From NCBI RefSeq assembly GCF_027706725.1, contig NZ_JAQFWQ010000025.1, forward strand, positions 1-64,000: a stretch of DNA of 64,000 nucleotides. The letters run 5' to 3'. Below the pieces are notes generated by a model. The model was not told the origin of the DNA. It ran no database searches and saw only the letters and a program-made list of their open reading frames with translations. The DNA comes from Nocardiopsis endophytica (lineage in GTDB: Bacteria > Actinomycetota > Actinomycetes > Streptosporangiales > Streptosporangiaceae). The position numbers were made by a program, and so were the translations under genes. This document shows, piece by piece, positions 16,760 to 25,706 of this stretch (its first letter is position 1; every line of letters starts with the position of its first letter).

Positions 16760-18112
16760 ATGTCCGCACCACTGTCCGCGCCTCCCTTCCGCCACCCGCA
16801 CGACCGCGAGATCCTCCGCCTCGCCGTCCCCACCTTCTTCGCGCTCATCGCCGAGCCGCTGCTGCTGCTCACCGACACCGCGATCGTCGGCACCCTGGGC
16901 ACCCGCCCGCTCGGCGGCCTCGGGGTCGCCGGGCAGATCCTGATGACCCTGGCCAACCTGTGCATCTTCCTGGCCTACGGCACCACCGCGGCGGTCGCCC
17001 GACGGTTCGGCGCCGGGCAGGTGCGCGAAGGGCTGCGCAGCGGCGTCGACGGCCTGTGGCTGGCGCTGATCATCGGCGCCGCGGTGGCCGCGGCCGGGTA
17101 CGCCGGCGGCCCCTGGCTGGTCGGGGCGCTCGGCGCCTCGGACGCCGTCGCCCCCTACGCGCTCACCTACCTGCGGATCAGCCTGCTCAGCGCCCCCGCG
17201 CTGCTGCTGGTCATGGCCGGGACGGGGGTGCTGCGCGGGCTGCAGGACGCCCGCACGCCGCTGCTGGTGTCGGTGGGCACCGCCGCGGTGAACGCCGGGC
17301 TGGCCGCGCTGCTGGTGCTCGTCCTGGACACGGGCATCGCCGGGTCGGCCTGGGCGACGGTCATGGCGCAGTGGGGCGGCGCCGCCGTCTACCTCGCGGT
17401 GGTGGTCCGGGCCGCCCGCCGCGAAGGGGTGTCCCTGGCGCCCGACCCCTCCGGGGTGAAGGCGTCCGCGGCCGCCGGGGCGGCGCTGTTCGTCCGGACG
17501 GTGTCGCTGCGGGTGGTGCTGGTGGTCACCACGGCGGTGGCCGCCCGCATGGGCGACCAGGAGATCGCGGCCCAGCAGGTCGCCTTCCAGCTCTGGTCGC
17601 TGCTTGTGTTCGCGATGGACGCGATCGCGGTGGCGGCGCAGGCGATCATCGGCCGCTACCTGGGCGCCTCGGACGCCAAGGGGGCGCGGGCCGCCACCCG
17701 CCGCATGGTGGAGTGGGGCGTCATGATCGGCGCCGTGTTCACGGTGCTGGTGCTGGCGGTGCGCCCGTGGGCACCGGTGCCGTTCACCTCCGACGCCCGG
17801 GTGGCGGCGCTGATCGTCTCCGCCCTGCTGGTGGTGGCGCTGCTGCAGCCGCTGAGCGGGGTGGTCATGGTGCTCGACGGCATCCTCATGGGCGCCGGGG
17901 ACCAGCGCTACCTCGCCTGGGCCAGCTTCTGGACGATGCTGGCCTTCCTCCCGTGCGCCGCGGTGGTGCTGTGGACGACGCCCCCGGGCTCCCCCGACGC
18001 GCTGCTGCGGCTGTGGCTCGCGTTCGGGGTGTGGATGGCCGCACGCGGCATCACCCTGGGGCTGCGCGCCCGCGGCGGCGCGTGGGTGGTGCTGGGGTCG
18101 ACGCGCGACTGA
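16760..18112 (+). CDS. MATE family efflux transporter
   Basis: 450-aa, 12-helix protein of the DinF/NorM type. It opens with HDREILRLAVPTFFALIAEPLLLLTDTAIVG, the family start, and a pseudo-repeat near residue 240 fits the two six-helix halves. It probably exports cationic compounds by H+ or Na+ antiport; the substrate is unknown. It is divergent from dnaB, and its promoter must overlap the DnaA-box region. It converges with the amidase gene. Confidence 0.92.
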   Translation: MSAPLSAPPFRHPHDREILRLAVPTFFALIAEPLLLLTDTAIVGTLGTRPLGGLGVAGQILMTLANLCIFLAYGTTAAVARRFGAGQVREGLRSGVDGLWLALIIGAAVAAAGYAGGPWLVGALGASDAVAPYALTYLRISLLSAPALLLVMAGTGVLRGLQDARTPLLVSVGTAAVNAGLAALLVLVLDTGIAGSAWATVMAQWGGAAVYLAVVVRAARREGVSLAPDPSGVKASAAAGAALFVRTVSLRVVLVVTTAVAARMGDQEIAAQQVAFQLWSLLVFAMDAIAVAAQAIIGRYLGASDAKGARAATRRMVEWGVMIGAVFTVLVLAVRPWAPVPFTSDARVAALIVSALLVVALLQPLSGVVMVLDGILMGAGDQRYLAWASFWTMLAFLPCAAVVLWTTPPGSPDALLRLWLAFGVWMAARGITLGLRARGGAWVVLGSTRD

Positions 18113-18123
18113 CGCCGCCGGCC

Positions 18124-18146
18124 GGCCCGGGGGCGTGTGCCGGGCC
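18124..18146. terminator. Hairpin between convergent MATE and amidase genes
   Basis: GGCCCGG / CCGGGCC with a 9-nt loop, 12 nt after the MATE stop. No T run; possible bidirectional terminator. Confidence 0.5.
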
Positions 18147-18165
18147 GACCTGCCCGCCGGTCCCG

Positions 18166-19074
18166 TCAGGCGTCCTCCCCGGGTAGGCCCTCTCCGGTCC
18201 CGCCGTCTCCCCGGCCGTCGGCGTCGGTGTCGGCGTCGGCGTCCGCCGCCCGCACCGCGTCGCGCTCGCCGAGCGCCGGACCGTGGTAGTAGGGCGCCGC
18301 CCGCTCCCCCGTCGGCACCGCCGGGTAGGTCGGCAGGTGCTCCTCGGGCAGTTCGGCAAGACTGAGCAGCTCCAGCCGCTGCTGAGCGGTGCGCATCCGC
18401 GAGGCGACGTCCCTGCGCAGGTCGGGGAGCATCCCGTACAGCCGGTCGCCCGGACAGCTCGTGGCGTTGTAGTCGCGGTGTCCGACGATGCTCTTGGCCG
18501 GGTCCAGCCCGTACACCAGGCACAGCCACGCACAGGTGTCGGCGAGCGCCGCCATGAGCGCCCTGGTGGGCGTGGCCGAGGTGTACAGCCCCTCGTTCTC
18601 GATGCCCACGGTGTGCGAGTTGTGGTTCGCGGTGTGGGCGCCGACGGCGTGCCGCCCGTCGCGCACGGCCGCCAGGCTGCGGTTGCGGCCCTCCATGATG
18701 TGGCCGCCGCGCGAGATGGTGAACTGCTGCCCGGTGTCGTCCCAGCCGTTGGAGTCCATGTGGTGGCGCTGTATGGCCCGGGAGAGCGCCGCCGCGTGGC
18801 TCTTGGAGTAGTCGGTGCTGTTCGCCGTGGCGGTGTGGTGGACGACGATGTGGTCGGGCGCCCCGGTGACCGTCGCGGCGCGCCTCGCCTTCCGCGCTCC
18901 CCAGTCGGAGCGGGTGTAGACCTTGGGGGCGGCGACGGCCAGCGCGGGCGCCGGGGCCGCCAGGTCCGCCGCGCCGCCGAGCAGCACCGCTCCGGCGGCC
19001 AGCGCTCCGGCCCGGACCGCCCCGCGCCGGGTCAGGCCCATCGGGTGCGGGGACTCCTGCTCGTGACTGCCCAT
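18166..19074 (-). CDS. Secreted N-acetylmuramoyl-L-alanine amidase (PGRP/Amidase_2)
   Basis: 302 aa. Twin-arginine-type signal (TRRGAVRAGALAAGAVLLGG) ending near residue 48, then a peptidoglycan-recognition/T7-lysozyme fold. Zinc ligands are visible: His in IVVHHTA, His in IVGHRDY and Cys in ATSCPGD. It cleaves the bond between muramic acid and the stem peptide. The C-terminal 60 residues are acidic and rich in AD repeats, probably disordered. ATG 19074 has AGGATGAGG upstream. A second amidase of this fold is at 48485-49597. Confidence 0.92.
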   Translation of the reverse strand: MGSHEQESPHPMGLTRRGAVRAGALAAGAVLLGGAADLAAPAPALAVAAPKVYTRSDWGARKARRAATVTGAPDHIVVHHTATANSTDYSKSHAAALSRAIQRHHMDSNGWDDTGQQFTISRGGHIMEGRNRSLAAVRDGRHAVGAHTANHNSHTVGIENEGLYTSATPTRALMAALADTCAWLCLVYGLDPAKSIVGHRDYNATSCPGDRLYGMLPDLRRDVASRMRTAQQRLELLSLAELPEEHLPTYPAVPTGERAAPYYHGPALGERDAVRAADADADTDADGRGDGGTGEGLPGEDA

Positions 19075-19129
19075 GTCGGCCTCATCCTTCCTGTGGGGCG
19101 ACGTGCCCACAGGCCACGATAAGTTACAA

Positions 19130-19151
19130 ATAGTGATCAAAGAATCACTAT
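19130..19151. promoter_or_regulatory. AT-rich inverted repeat upstream of the amidase
   Basis: ATAGTGAT-CAAAGA-ATCACTAT, a perfect 8-bp inverted repeat in an unusually AT-rich patch, 56 bp upstream of the amidase start. Likely an operator or promoter element; the regulator is unknown. Confidence 0.5.
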
Positions 19152-19176
19152 GGGCAATGCGGCGTGTCCGAACGAA

Positions 19177-19207
19177 GGCCCCGCGCCCGCGGTGCGGGGG
19201 CGGGGCC
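19177..19207 (-). terminator. Terminator of the rpsF-ssb-rpsR-rplI operon
   Basis: GGCCCCGC / GCGGGGCC stem with a GC-rich inner part, 17 nt beyond the rplI stop. The minus strand continues TTCGTT. Confidence 0.75.
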
Positions 19208-19223
19208 TCACGGGCGCGGCGGA

Positions 19224-19670
19224 CTAGTCGCCGACGACCTCCAGCGCGATGGTGGCCGACACCTCGGGGTGCAGGCGGATACGCACCTTGTGCTCACCGA
19301 CCGACTTGATCGGGTTGCGGATCTCGATACGGCGCTTGTCGACCTGCGGGCCGCCGGCGGCCGTGACCGCCTCGGCGACGTCCGCGGCGTTGACCGACCC
19401 GAACAGGCGGCCGCCGTCGCCGGCGCGCCGGCCCAGCTCCACACGGAGCGAGCGCAGCCGCTCGGCGATCTGCTCGGCCTCCTCCAGGGTGCGGATGTCG
19501 CGGGCCTGGCGGGCGCGGCGGATCGAGTCGATCTGCTTCTGGCCGCCGCGGGTCCACCGGATGGCGACCCCGCGCGGAAGCAGGTAGTTGCGGCCGTAGC
19601 CGTCCTTCACCTCGACGACGTCGCCGGGGGCACCGAGACCGTCGACCTCGTGGGTCAGAATCAGCTTCAC
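19224..19670 (-). CDS. rplI: 50S ribosomal protein L9
   Basis: 148 aa with the L9 signature [19 protein letters not shown] in the N-terminal domain, the long connecting helix and a C-terminal rRNA-binding domain. GTG 19670 is preceded by GGGAGG; a longer frame runs on upstream but without family sequence. Last gene of rpsF-ssb-rpsR-rplI, 28 nt after rpsR. Confidence 0.97.
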   Translation of the reverse strand: MKLILTHEVDGLGAPGDVVEVKDGYGRNYLLPRGVAIRWTRGGQKQIDSIRRARQARDIRTLEEAEQIAERLRSLRVELGRRAGDGGRLFGSVNAADVAEAVTAAGGPQVDKRRIEIRNPIKSVGEHKVRIRLHPEVSATIALEVVGD

Positions 19671-19698
19671 GACTAAAACCTCCCTCGGAATTCCCCGT

Positions 19699-19935
19699 TT
19701 AGCGAGCGGTGCTGGTGTAGGGCAGCAGCGCCATCTCGCGGGCGTTCTTGATCGCCGTCGCGACGTCGCGCTGGTGCTGCGTGCAGTTGCCGGTGACGCG
19801 GCGGGCACGGATCTTGCCGCGGTCGGAGATGAACTTGCGCAGCAGAGTGGTGTCCTTGTAGTCGATGTAGGACGCCTTCTCCTGGCAGAAGAGGCAAACC
19901 TTCTTCTTGGGCTTGCGTGCTGCCGGCTTCGCCAT
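19699..19935 (-). CDS. rpsR: 30S ribosomal protein S18
   Basis: 78 aa. Zinc-binding (C+) form with CLFC near residues 14-17 and a further Cys in GNCTQHQ. The conserved [17 protein letters not shown] core is present. Lies between ssb (79 nt gap) and rplI. Confidence 0.97.
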   Translation of the reverse strand: MAKPAARKPKKKVCLFCQEKASYIDYKDTTLLRKFISDRGKIRARRVTGNCTQHQRDVATAIKNAREMALLPYTSTAR

Positions 19936-20014
19936 CGTGGTGCTCCTTTGTCAAGAGCCCCGGATTCGTCCGGGGATGGTCTGTTCGGACTGGGGTGGCC
20001 GTCGCGGGGCCGGG

Positions 20015-20587
20015 CTAGAACGGGGGCTCGTCGGAGAACCCGCCGCCGCCGAAGCCGCCGCCACCGCCGTTGGTCGCCCAGGGGTCGTCGGCCGGAGGGC
20101 CGGAGCGGCCGCCCTGGGGGCCACCGAAGCCGCCCCCCTGGTTGCCGTATCCGCCGCCCTGCTGGCCGCCGAAGCCCCCGCCACCGCCGCCGCCGAAACC
20201 GCCGCCCTGGCCGCCGCCCTGGCGCTGCGCGCGGGCCACCTTGGCGGTGGCGTAGCGCAGCGTGGGCCCGACCTCCTCGACGTCGATCTCGAAGACGGTG
20301 CGCTTCTCGCCCTCCTTGGTCTCGTAGGAGCGCTGCTTCAAGCGCCCCTGGACGATGACGCGCATACCGCGCTGGAGGCTCTCGGCCACGTTCTCCGCGT
20401 ACTGGCGCCACACCGCGCAGCTGAGGAACATGGCCTCGCCGTCCTTCCACTCGCCGCTCTGGCGGTCGAAGACGCGCGGTGTGGAGGCGACGCGGAAGTT
20501 CGCGACCGCGGCCCCGCTGGGGGTGAATCGCAGCTCAGGGTCGTCGACGAGGTTGCCGACGAGCGTGATCTGGGTCTCGCCTGCCAT
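20015..20587 (-). CDS. ssb: Single-stranded DNA-binding protein
   Basis: 190 aa: OB fold (residues 1-115, [20 protein letters not shown]), then a Gly-rich disordered linker with Gly-Gly-Phe repeats, and the acidic tip DEPPF that recruits replication and repair partners. Normal for the main actinobacterial SSB. Located between rpsF and rpsR as in most bacteria of this group. Confidence 0.97.
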   Translation of the reverse strand: MAGETQITLVGNLVDDPELRFTPSGAAVANFRVASTPRVFDRQSGEWKDGEAMFLSCAVWRQYAENVAESLQRGMRVIVQGRLKQRSYETKEGEKRTVFEIDVEEVGPTLRYATAKVARAQRQGGGQGGGFGGGGGGGFGGQQGGGYGNQGGGFGGPQGGRSGPPADDPWATNGGGGGFGGGGFSDEPPF

Positions 20588-20651
20588 GGAAGGCTCCGGA
20601 TTCCTATCGGTTCGGATCAGGCGTGCGGGGCGCCGACGCGGGCGCGCGGAC

Positions 20652-20942
20652 CTAGTGGACCTCGGGGCGGAGGACCTTGGTGCGCAGGACGGACTCGGTC
20701 AGGTTGAGCTGGCGGTCCAGCTCCTTGACCGTGGCGGGCTCGGCCGACAGGTCGATCACCGCGTAGATGCCGTCGGTGTTCTTCTCGATGTCGTAGGAGA
20801 GGCGGCGCTTGCCCCAGACGTCGACCTTCTCCACGGAGCCGCCGTCGTTGCGGACCACCGCGAGGAACTTGTCGAGCGACGGGGCGACCGTGCGCTCATC
20901 GAGGTTCGGGTCGAGGATGACCATCACTTCGTAACGACGCAT
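20652..20942 (-). CDS. rpsF: 30S ribosomal protein S6
   Basis: 96 aa with [16 protein letters not shown] at the start and [22 protein letters not shown] in the core. AGGAGG stands 9 nt before ATG 20942. First gene of the operon. The S6:S18 pair autoregulates this operon in many bacteria, but I did not identify the RNA motif here. Confidence 0.97.
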   Translation of the reverse strand: MRRYEVMVILDPNLDERTVAPSLDKFLAVVRNDGGSVEKVDVWGKRRLSYDIEKNTDGIYAVIDLSAEPATVKELDRQLNLTESVLRTKVLRPEVH

Positions 20943-21032
20943 TGCCGTCGTACCTCCTCTGGACTGTCGCGGCCATGGTCTCTCCATGGCAGGAGGGCTG
21001 TTGAGCCAGACGAACGCCAAGATTACCAGCCG

Positions 21033-22562
21033 TCAAGGGGCCGATTCGCCGCCTTCGCCGGGTGCTGTCCAGGGCCCTCGCCCCGGACCGCCCCCGGATT
21101 CGGCACCGGTTCCGATACCGGGTCCGGCGGCGGCTCCGGAGGCGGGGTCCGCGGCCCGGCGCCCCGCCGCCGTGATGTCGGCCACGGTCACCCCGCACAG
21201 CACCGCCAGGGTGGTCAGGCGGCCCAGGGACAGCAGCGCGTACCCCCCGAAGGCCAGCCCGGCCTCGACGCCCTGGGCCGCGGCCGTCGTGTGCAGCAGG
21301 TGCTGCCAGATCCCGAAGAAGTAGCCGACCTCCGCCGCCTGCCACAGCGCGAACGCCGCGACCGGCGGCCAGGTGCCCAGGTTGCGCGGCCAGGCGAGCA
21401 CCGCGAGCGGGATGAGCCAGAGGACGAACTGGGGCGACCACACCTTGTTGGTGATCAGGAAGGCGGCCACGGTCAGCAGCAGGAGCTGCTCCAGGCGGGG
21501 CGGGCGGCGGGCCGCGACGCCGAGGACGGCGATCAGTGCGCAGGCCGCGGCCAGGCCCACGGTGCCGAAGGTGTTCACCAGGTCGTGGTCGGCGCTGTCG
21601 ACGAGGCCGTGGCCGCCCAGGACGTAGTAGACCGATCCCCAGTCGGTGCCGCGCTCCCGGCTGAAGGCGAAGAAGGTCGCCCACCCCTCGGGGGCGGCCA
21701 GGGCCACCGGGGCGTTGACGGCCGCCCACGCGGCGGCGGCCCCGCCCAGGGGGCGCAGGAGGTCCCCGGCGGCGAGCCCGCCGCGCCCGAGGAGGCGGCG
21801 CAGGACGAGGACGAGGATCGGCCCGAAGACCAGGAACGGGTAGAACTTGGCGGCCACCGCCAGCCCGATGAGGGCTCCCCCGCCCCACTGCCAGCGGCCC
21901 CCGCGCGCGTAGAGGGCCAGCCCGACCGTGAACAGGGCGACGGCCAGGTGGTCCCAGTTGATGTAGGCGGTGAGCACCCCCGCGGGGACGAGCGCGGTGG
22001 CGCCCCCGGCGAGCAGGGCCCGGCCCCGGTCGAAGGCGGCGCCTTCGGGCGGGTGCACGCCCCCGCGCCCTGCGAGCCACCCCGTCGCCAGGACGGTGGC
22101 GGTCAGGCACACCCCCATGACCAGGGCGGTCACGTCGAAGTAGGCCAGCGCGCGCGTGATGGTGTCGGGCAGCCCGGACACCGCGCGCGCGACGAGGTGC
22201 ATCAGCCCGCCCGTGAGCACGGGGTACTCCACGGGCTTGTCGATGTAGGGCACGAGCCCCTGGTCGAGCCCGTCCCGGTAGTAGAGGGGGAAGACGTCGC
22301 TGTAGCAGGCGGCGGCGTACTGCCCCCCGTCCAGCCACGCGCCCCCGAACCTGCACGGGTACTTGGCGAGGTAGCCGAGGACCGCTCCGAGGGCACCGAG
22401 CCCCGCGAGCGCCGCCCACGGGACGGCGTCCCCGGTTGCGCCCCGCGCAGCCGTGCCGTCCGCCTGTTCTGCTTCTCCGGCCGGAATACGCCGAGTGCCG
22501 GCGGCGGTCGCCTGACCGCCGCCGGCACTCGGGTGTCCGGCGCCTCCGGACGTGGAGGTCAC
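21033..22562 (-). CDS. Polyprenyl-phosphate-mannose-dependent glycosyltransferase (GT87-like)
   Basis: 509-aa polytopic membrane protein with about ten helices and a YIDKPVEYPVLTGGLMHL loop, as in GT87/DUF2029 alpha-mannosyl- or arabinosyltransferases of the actinobacterial envelope. Donor and acceptor are unknown. GTG 22562 starts 15 nt after the upstream PBP stop with AGGAG 4 nt away, suggesting translational coupling. Its first 47 residues are a Gly/Ala-rich leader that includes a 19-bp perfect palindrome. The C-terminal 45 residues are also disordered. Confidence 0.85.
   Translation of the reverse strand: MTSTSGGAGHPSAGGGQATAAGTRRIPAGEAEQADGTAARGATGDAVPWAALAGLGALGAVLGYLAKYPCRFGGAWLDGGQYAAACYSDVFPLYYRDGLDQGLVPYIDKPVEYPVLTGGLMHLVARAVSGLPDTITRALAYFDVTALVMGVCLTATVLATGWLAGRGGVHPPEGAAFDRGRALLAGGATALVPAGVLTAYINWDHLAVALFTVGLALYARGGRWQWGGGALIGLAVAAKFYPFLVFGPILVLVLRRLLGRGGLAAGDLLRPLGGAAAAWAAVNAPVALAAPEGWATFFAFSRERGTDWGSVYYVLGGHGLVDSADHDLVNTFGTVGLAAACALIAVLGVAARRPPRLEQLLLLTVAAFLITNKVWSPQFVLWLIPLAVLAWPRNLGTWPPVAAFALWQAAEVGYFFGIWQHLLHTTAAAQGVEAGLAFGGYALLSLGRLTTLAVLCGVTVADITAAGRRAADPASGAAAGPGIGTGAESGGGPGRGPWTAPGEGGESAP
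22491..22532 (-). repeat. 19-bp perfect palindrome in the 5' end of the GT87 gene
   Basis: CCGAGTGCCGGCGGCGGTC (22491-22509) and its exact complement (22514-22532) with a 4-nt loop. It lies 45 nt past the PBP stop. It looks like a terminator but is inside the GT87 frame. Confidence 0.8.
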
Positions 22563-22576
22563 ATCACTCCTGTCGG

Positions 22577-25171
22577 CTAGTCGTCTCTCCGGCCGAAGAT
22601 CCCGCCGTCGTCGTTGCCGCCGCCGTTGTTCCCGTCGTCACCGCCGGGGTTGTCGGGGTCGGGCGTCTCGGTCGGTTCGTCGCCGCCCGGACCCCCGCCG
22701 TTGCAGTTGGGCCACCAGTCCGGGCACTCCCCGTCGCCCGGAGGCGTCGGCGGGCCCGACGGCTGACCCGTGGGCTGCTCGGTGGGCCGTCCCGTGGGCT
22801 GCTCGGTGGGCTGCTCGGTGGGCTGCTGGGTCGGCTGCTGGGTCGGCGTCGGGGTGGCCGGGAGGGAGTCCTGCTTGGTGCCGACGTGGGCGGGCTCGGG
22901 GAACTGCTTCACCGGCTTGCCCTCCATCGCCGTCTCCATGAACTCCTTCCAGACCTTGGCCGAGGTCGTACCACCGTATACGTCGGCCTCGCCCGGGATC
23001 TCGATCTGCTCGCCGCTGTCGCGGAAGAGTCCGACCGCCGTGGCCAGCTGCGGGGTGTACCCCGCGAACCAGGCCGACTTGGCCTGGTTGGAGGTACCGG
23101 TCTTGCCCGCCACGGGGCGGCCGTCGTCGAGCATGGCGTTCTTGCCGCCGCCGTCGGGCGAGACGACCTGCTGCATGGCGTAGGTGGCGTCGGCCGCCAC
23201 GTCCGCGCTGAAGGCGCGCTCGCCCTTCTCCAGCTGGTCGGCGTCGTTGGGCTGGATCTCCTCGTACTCGCCCTCGGGGTTGGGCTTCTCCACCTTGGTG
23301 ACCATGTGCGCCGGAATGTGCACGCCGCCGTTGGCGAAGGTGGCGTACCCGGTGGCCTGGTCCTTCGCGGTCACCTGGTAGGTGCCCAGCGCGATGTTCG
23401 GGCCCATGTCGGCGGTCTCGAACTGCTGCTCGGCGATGCCCGCCGCCTTGGCGGTCTCCACGACGGCCGGGGGCGTCACGTCGATGGCGAGCTGGACGAA
23501 GGAGGTGTTCACCGAGTGCTTGGTGGACTCCGTCAGGTCGACGACGCCCCAGTCCCGGTTGCTGTCGTTCTGGATCTCGCCTTCGATCCCCTCGAACTTC
23601 TGCGGGGAGGAGCCGTCGAACTCGCTCTCCAGGCTGATGCCCTGGGTGAGCCCGGTGGCCAGCACGTAGGGCTTGAACGCCGAACCCGCCTGGGCGCGTT
23701 CGCTCAGGGAGTTGTTGGCGTCCTGGGTGAAGTCCGTTCCGCCGCGGAAGGCCTTGATCTCGCCGGTGGCGGGGTCGATGGAGGTCAGGGCGTAGTTGGT
23801 GTCCTCCGGCATCCCCTCGGGAAGGACCTCGCCGAAGACCTTGTCGGCCTTGTTCATCATCTTGGCGTCGAGGGAGGTGGTGACCCGGAGCCCGCCGGTG
23901 GCGATCTGCTGGGCGTTCAGGTTGTAGCGGTCCTCGAGTTCCTTCATGACCGCGTCGCGGACGTAGCCCTTGTGCCCCTCGGTCAGGTCCTCGCCAGGCG
24001 AGTACGGGATCGTCTCGGGGAACTCCAGCTTGTCGGCCTCGGCCTGGGTGATGCCGTAGTCGGGGTAGTCCTGGTTCATCAGGACCATGCCGTGGACCGA
24101 GTCGTTCTCCCAGCGCTCCTTGAGGATCTCCTCGATCTTGGGGTCGGCCTCGAAGTTCTCGAAGTTGCCCGGCTGCTGGATGATCGCGCCGATGAAGGCG
24201 CCCTCGGCCTGGTCGAGGTCCTGAACGTCCTTGCCGAAGTAGGCCTGCGAGGCGGCCTGCACCCCGTAGGCCCCGCGGCCGAAGTAGATGGTGTTCAGGT
24301 ACTGCTCGATGATCTGTTCCTTCTCGAGCTTCTGGCCCAGCTTGATGGAGATCAGGATCTCCTTGGCCTTGCGCGCGATGGTCTGGTCGCGCGTGAGGGT
24401 GTCGTAGTAGTTGCGGGCCATCTGCTGGGTGATGGTCGACCCGCCGCCGGCGCCGCCGCCGCTGAGCACGGCGCGCATGGTGCCGGTGATGGAGATGCCG
24501 CCGTCGCTGGGGAAGGTGCGCTGCTCGGTGCCGAGGACCCCGTTGATGACGGTGTCGGGGATCTCGTCGTAGGACACCGGCTGGCGGTTGATGTCGCCGG
24601 TGGTGACGATCTCGTCGCCGGCCTCGCCGTCCTTGCCCGCGTAGGAGATGACCGTGGCCTTCTGCGTGGCCTCGGCCTGGGCCTTCATCTCGCCCGGGTC
24701 GGGGGCGAGGGCGAGCGCGATGAAGAACGCGGCGACCCCGCCGATGAAGAGCACACCGGTGGTGATCAGCAGCGGCTTCCAGGCCTTGGACCAGAAGCGG
24801 CGGATGGGCCCGCGGTCGTCGTGCTCGTCGCGGGACGGCGGGCGGCGGCGTCCGCCTCCCCCGCCCCCGCCCGAGCGGCGGGCGCCCCCGGAGCGGGCCC
24901 CGTGGGAGCGTCCGCGGTCGTCCTGCTGCGGCCGGCGCCGGCCGCCGGAGCGCGGCCCCTCCGAGCGCGCGCCCTCGGAGCGGCGGCGCGGCCGCTCGTC
25001 GTCCCAGAAGCCGCTGTCGCCGCCGTCGTCCCGGCGGCGCCCGACGGCGCGTTCGTCCGCGGCCGGGCCGGCGGCCCGGCGCCTGCCGCCGCTTCCGCGC
25101 GGCGCGTCGCCCGACGGGCCCGAGGCCCGCCGGCGGCCGCCGCCGGCGTTACGTCGTCTTTCGGTACTCAC
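22577..25171 (-). CDS. Bifunctional penicillin-binding protein (class A), copy 1
   Basis: 864 aa. A long Arg/Gly/Ser-rich cytoplasmic leader (about 130 residues), one membrane anchor (LLITTGVLFIGGVAAFFIA), a GT51 glycosyltransferase domain with GGSTITQQMARNYY and YLNTIYFGRGAYGV, and a transpeptidase with SAFK (Ser nucleophile), SVN and KTGT. The end is a Pro/Thr/Gln repeat tail (TQQPTQQPTEQPTEQ). It polymerises and cross-links peptidoglycan outside the membrane. A paralogue lies immediately upstream (25707-28004). Confidence 0.95.
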   Translation of the reverse strand: MSTERRRNAGGGRRRASGPSGDAPRGSGGRRRAAGPAADERAVGRRRDDGGDSGFWDDERPRRRSEGARSEGPRSGGRRRPQQDDRGRSHGARSGGARRSGGGGGGGRRRPPSRDEHDDRGPIRRFWSKAWKPLLITTGVLFIGGVAAFFIALALAPDPGEMKAQAEATQKATVISYAGKDGEAGDEIVTTGDINRQPVSYDEIPDTVINGVLGTEQRTFPSDGGISITGTMRAVLSGGGAGGGSTITQQMARNYYDTLTRDQTIARKAKEILISIKLGQKLEKEQIIEQYLNTIYFGRGAYGVQAASQAYFGKDVQDLDQAEGAFIGAIIQQPGNFENFEADPKIEEILKERWENDSVHGMVLMNQDYPDYGITQAEADKLEFPETIPYSPGEDLTEGHKGYVRDAVMKELEDRYNLNAQQIATGGLRVTTSLDAKMMNKADKVFGEVLPEGMPEDTNYALTSIDPATGEIKAFRGGTDFTQDANNSLSERAQAGSAFKPYVLATGLTQGISLESEFDGSSPQKFEGIEGEIQNDSNRDWGVVDLTESTKHSVNTSFVQLAIDVTPPAVVETAKAAGIAEQQFETADMGPNIALGTYQVTAKDQATGYATFANGGVHIPAHMVTKVEKPNPEGEYEEIQPNDADQLEKGERAFSADVAADATYAMQQVVSPDGGGKNAMLDDGRPVAGKTGTSNQAKSAWFAGYTPQLATAVGLFRDSGEQIEIPGEADVYGGTTSAKVWKEFMETAMEGKPVKQFPEPAHVGTKQDSLPATPTPTQQPTQQPTEQPTEQPTGRPTEQPTGQPSGPPTPPGDGECPDWWPNCNGGGPGGDEPTETPDPDNPGGDDGNNGGGNDDGGIFGRRDD

Positions 25172-25706
25172 GCGTCCTCGATTGCTGATCTACGGCCGTA
25201 CGGCCTGACGACTCGGGTAGGAGCGGGGCTCGGCGGCCCCATGGGGGATACGGTTCCGGCCGGTCGCGCCCGAGGGGCTGCGCCCGTATAGGGGACGCGC
25301 CGCCCTGGGGCGGGGTTTTCCGGTCGACCGGAATACGTGGTCCTCGGCTTCCTCCTGTCGCTGGACCTCACTGGAGACGGTCTCGGGCCGCGGGCGCGCC
25401 CCGCGTTCGCGTGCGTCCGCGCCGCCCCCGGGTAAAGCAGGCGCCACGCTAAGGGCACGGCGCCATATAGCACAACCCGAGCCGCGAGGTTACCCTGCGA
25501 CGCCCCGGAGCGGGTCACGGTACGGACAACTCGGGGGCTCGGCACGCAGCGTACTCGGTGGCCGCCCGCCGGGGGAGGGACCCGCACACGAAGAGCCCGA
25601 CTCCTCCCGTCTGCGCAGGGTAATCGCGGTAAAGAAAAGGCAAAGCGCGGGCGGTGCCCGCGCTTTGCGAAAGTGATCCAGACAACAGGCGCGTCCGGCC
25701 GGGGCG
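25172..25706. other. Intergenic region between the two PBP genes
   Basis: 535 bp. The end next to 25707 holds the terminator of the upstream PBP gene. The rest should hold the promoter of the downstream PBP; TATAGCACAACC near 25466 is the most AT-rich spot. No gene with family resemblance is seen. Confidence 0.5.
25629..25668 (-). terminator. Terminator of PBP copy 2
   Basis: Perfect 13-bp stem GCAAAGCGCGGGC / GCCCGCGCTTTGC with a 3-nt loop. On the minus strand it is followed by the T-rich tail CTTTTCTTTAC. It separates the two PBP transcripts. Confidence 0.9.

Noticed and set aside
22436-25291. 951-codon plus-strand frame over the first PBP gene
   Set aside because: Shadow of the PBP coding strand; Gly/Leu/Val-rich with no start signal.
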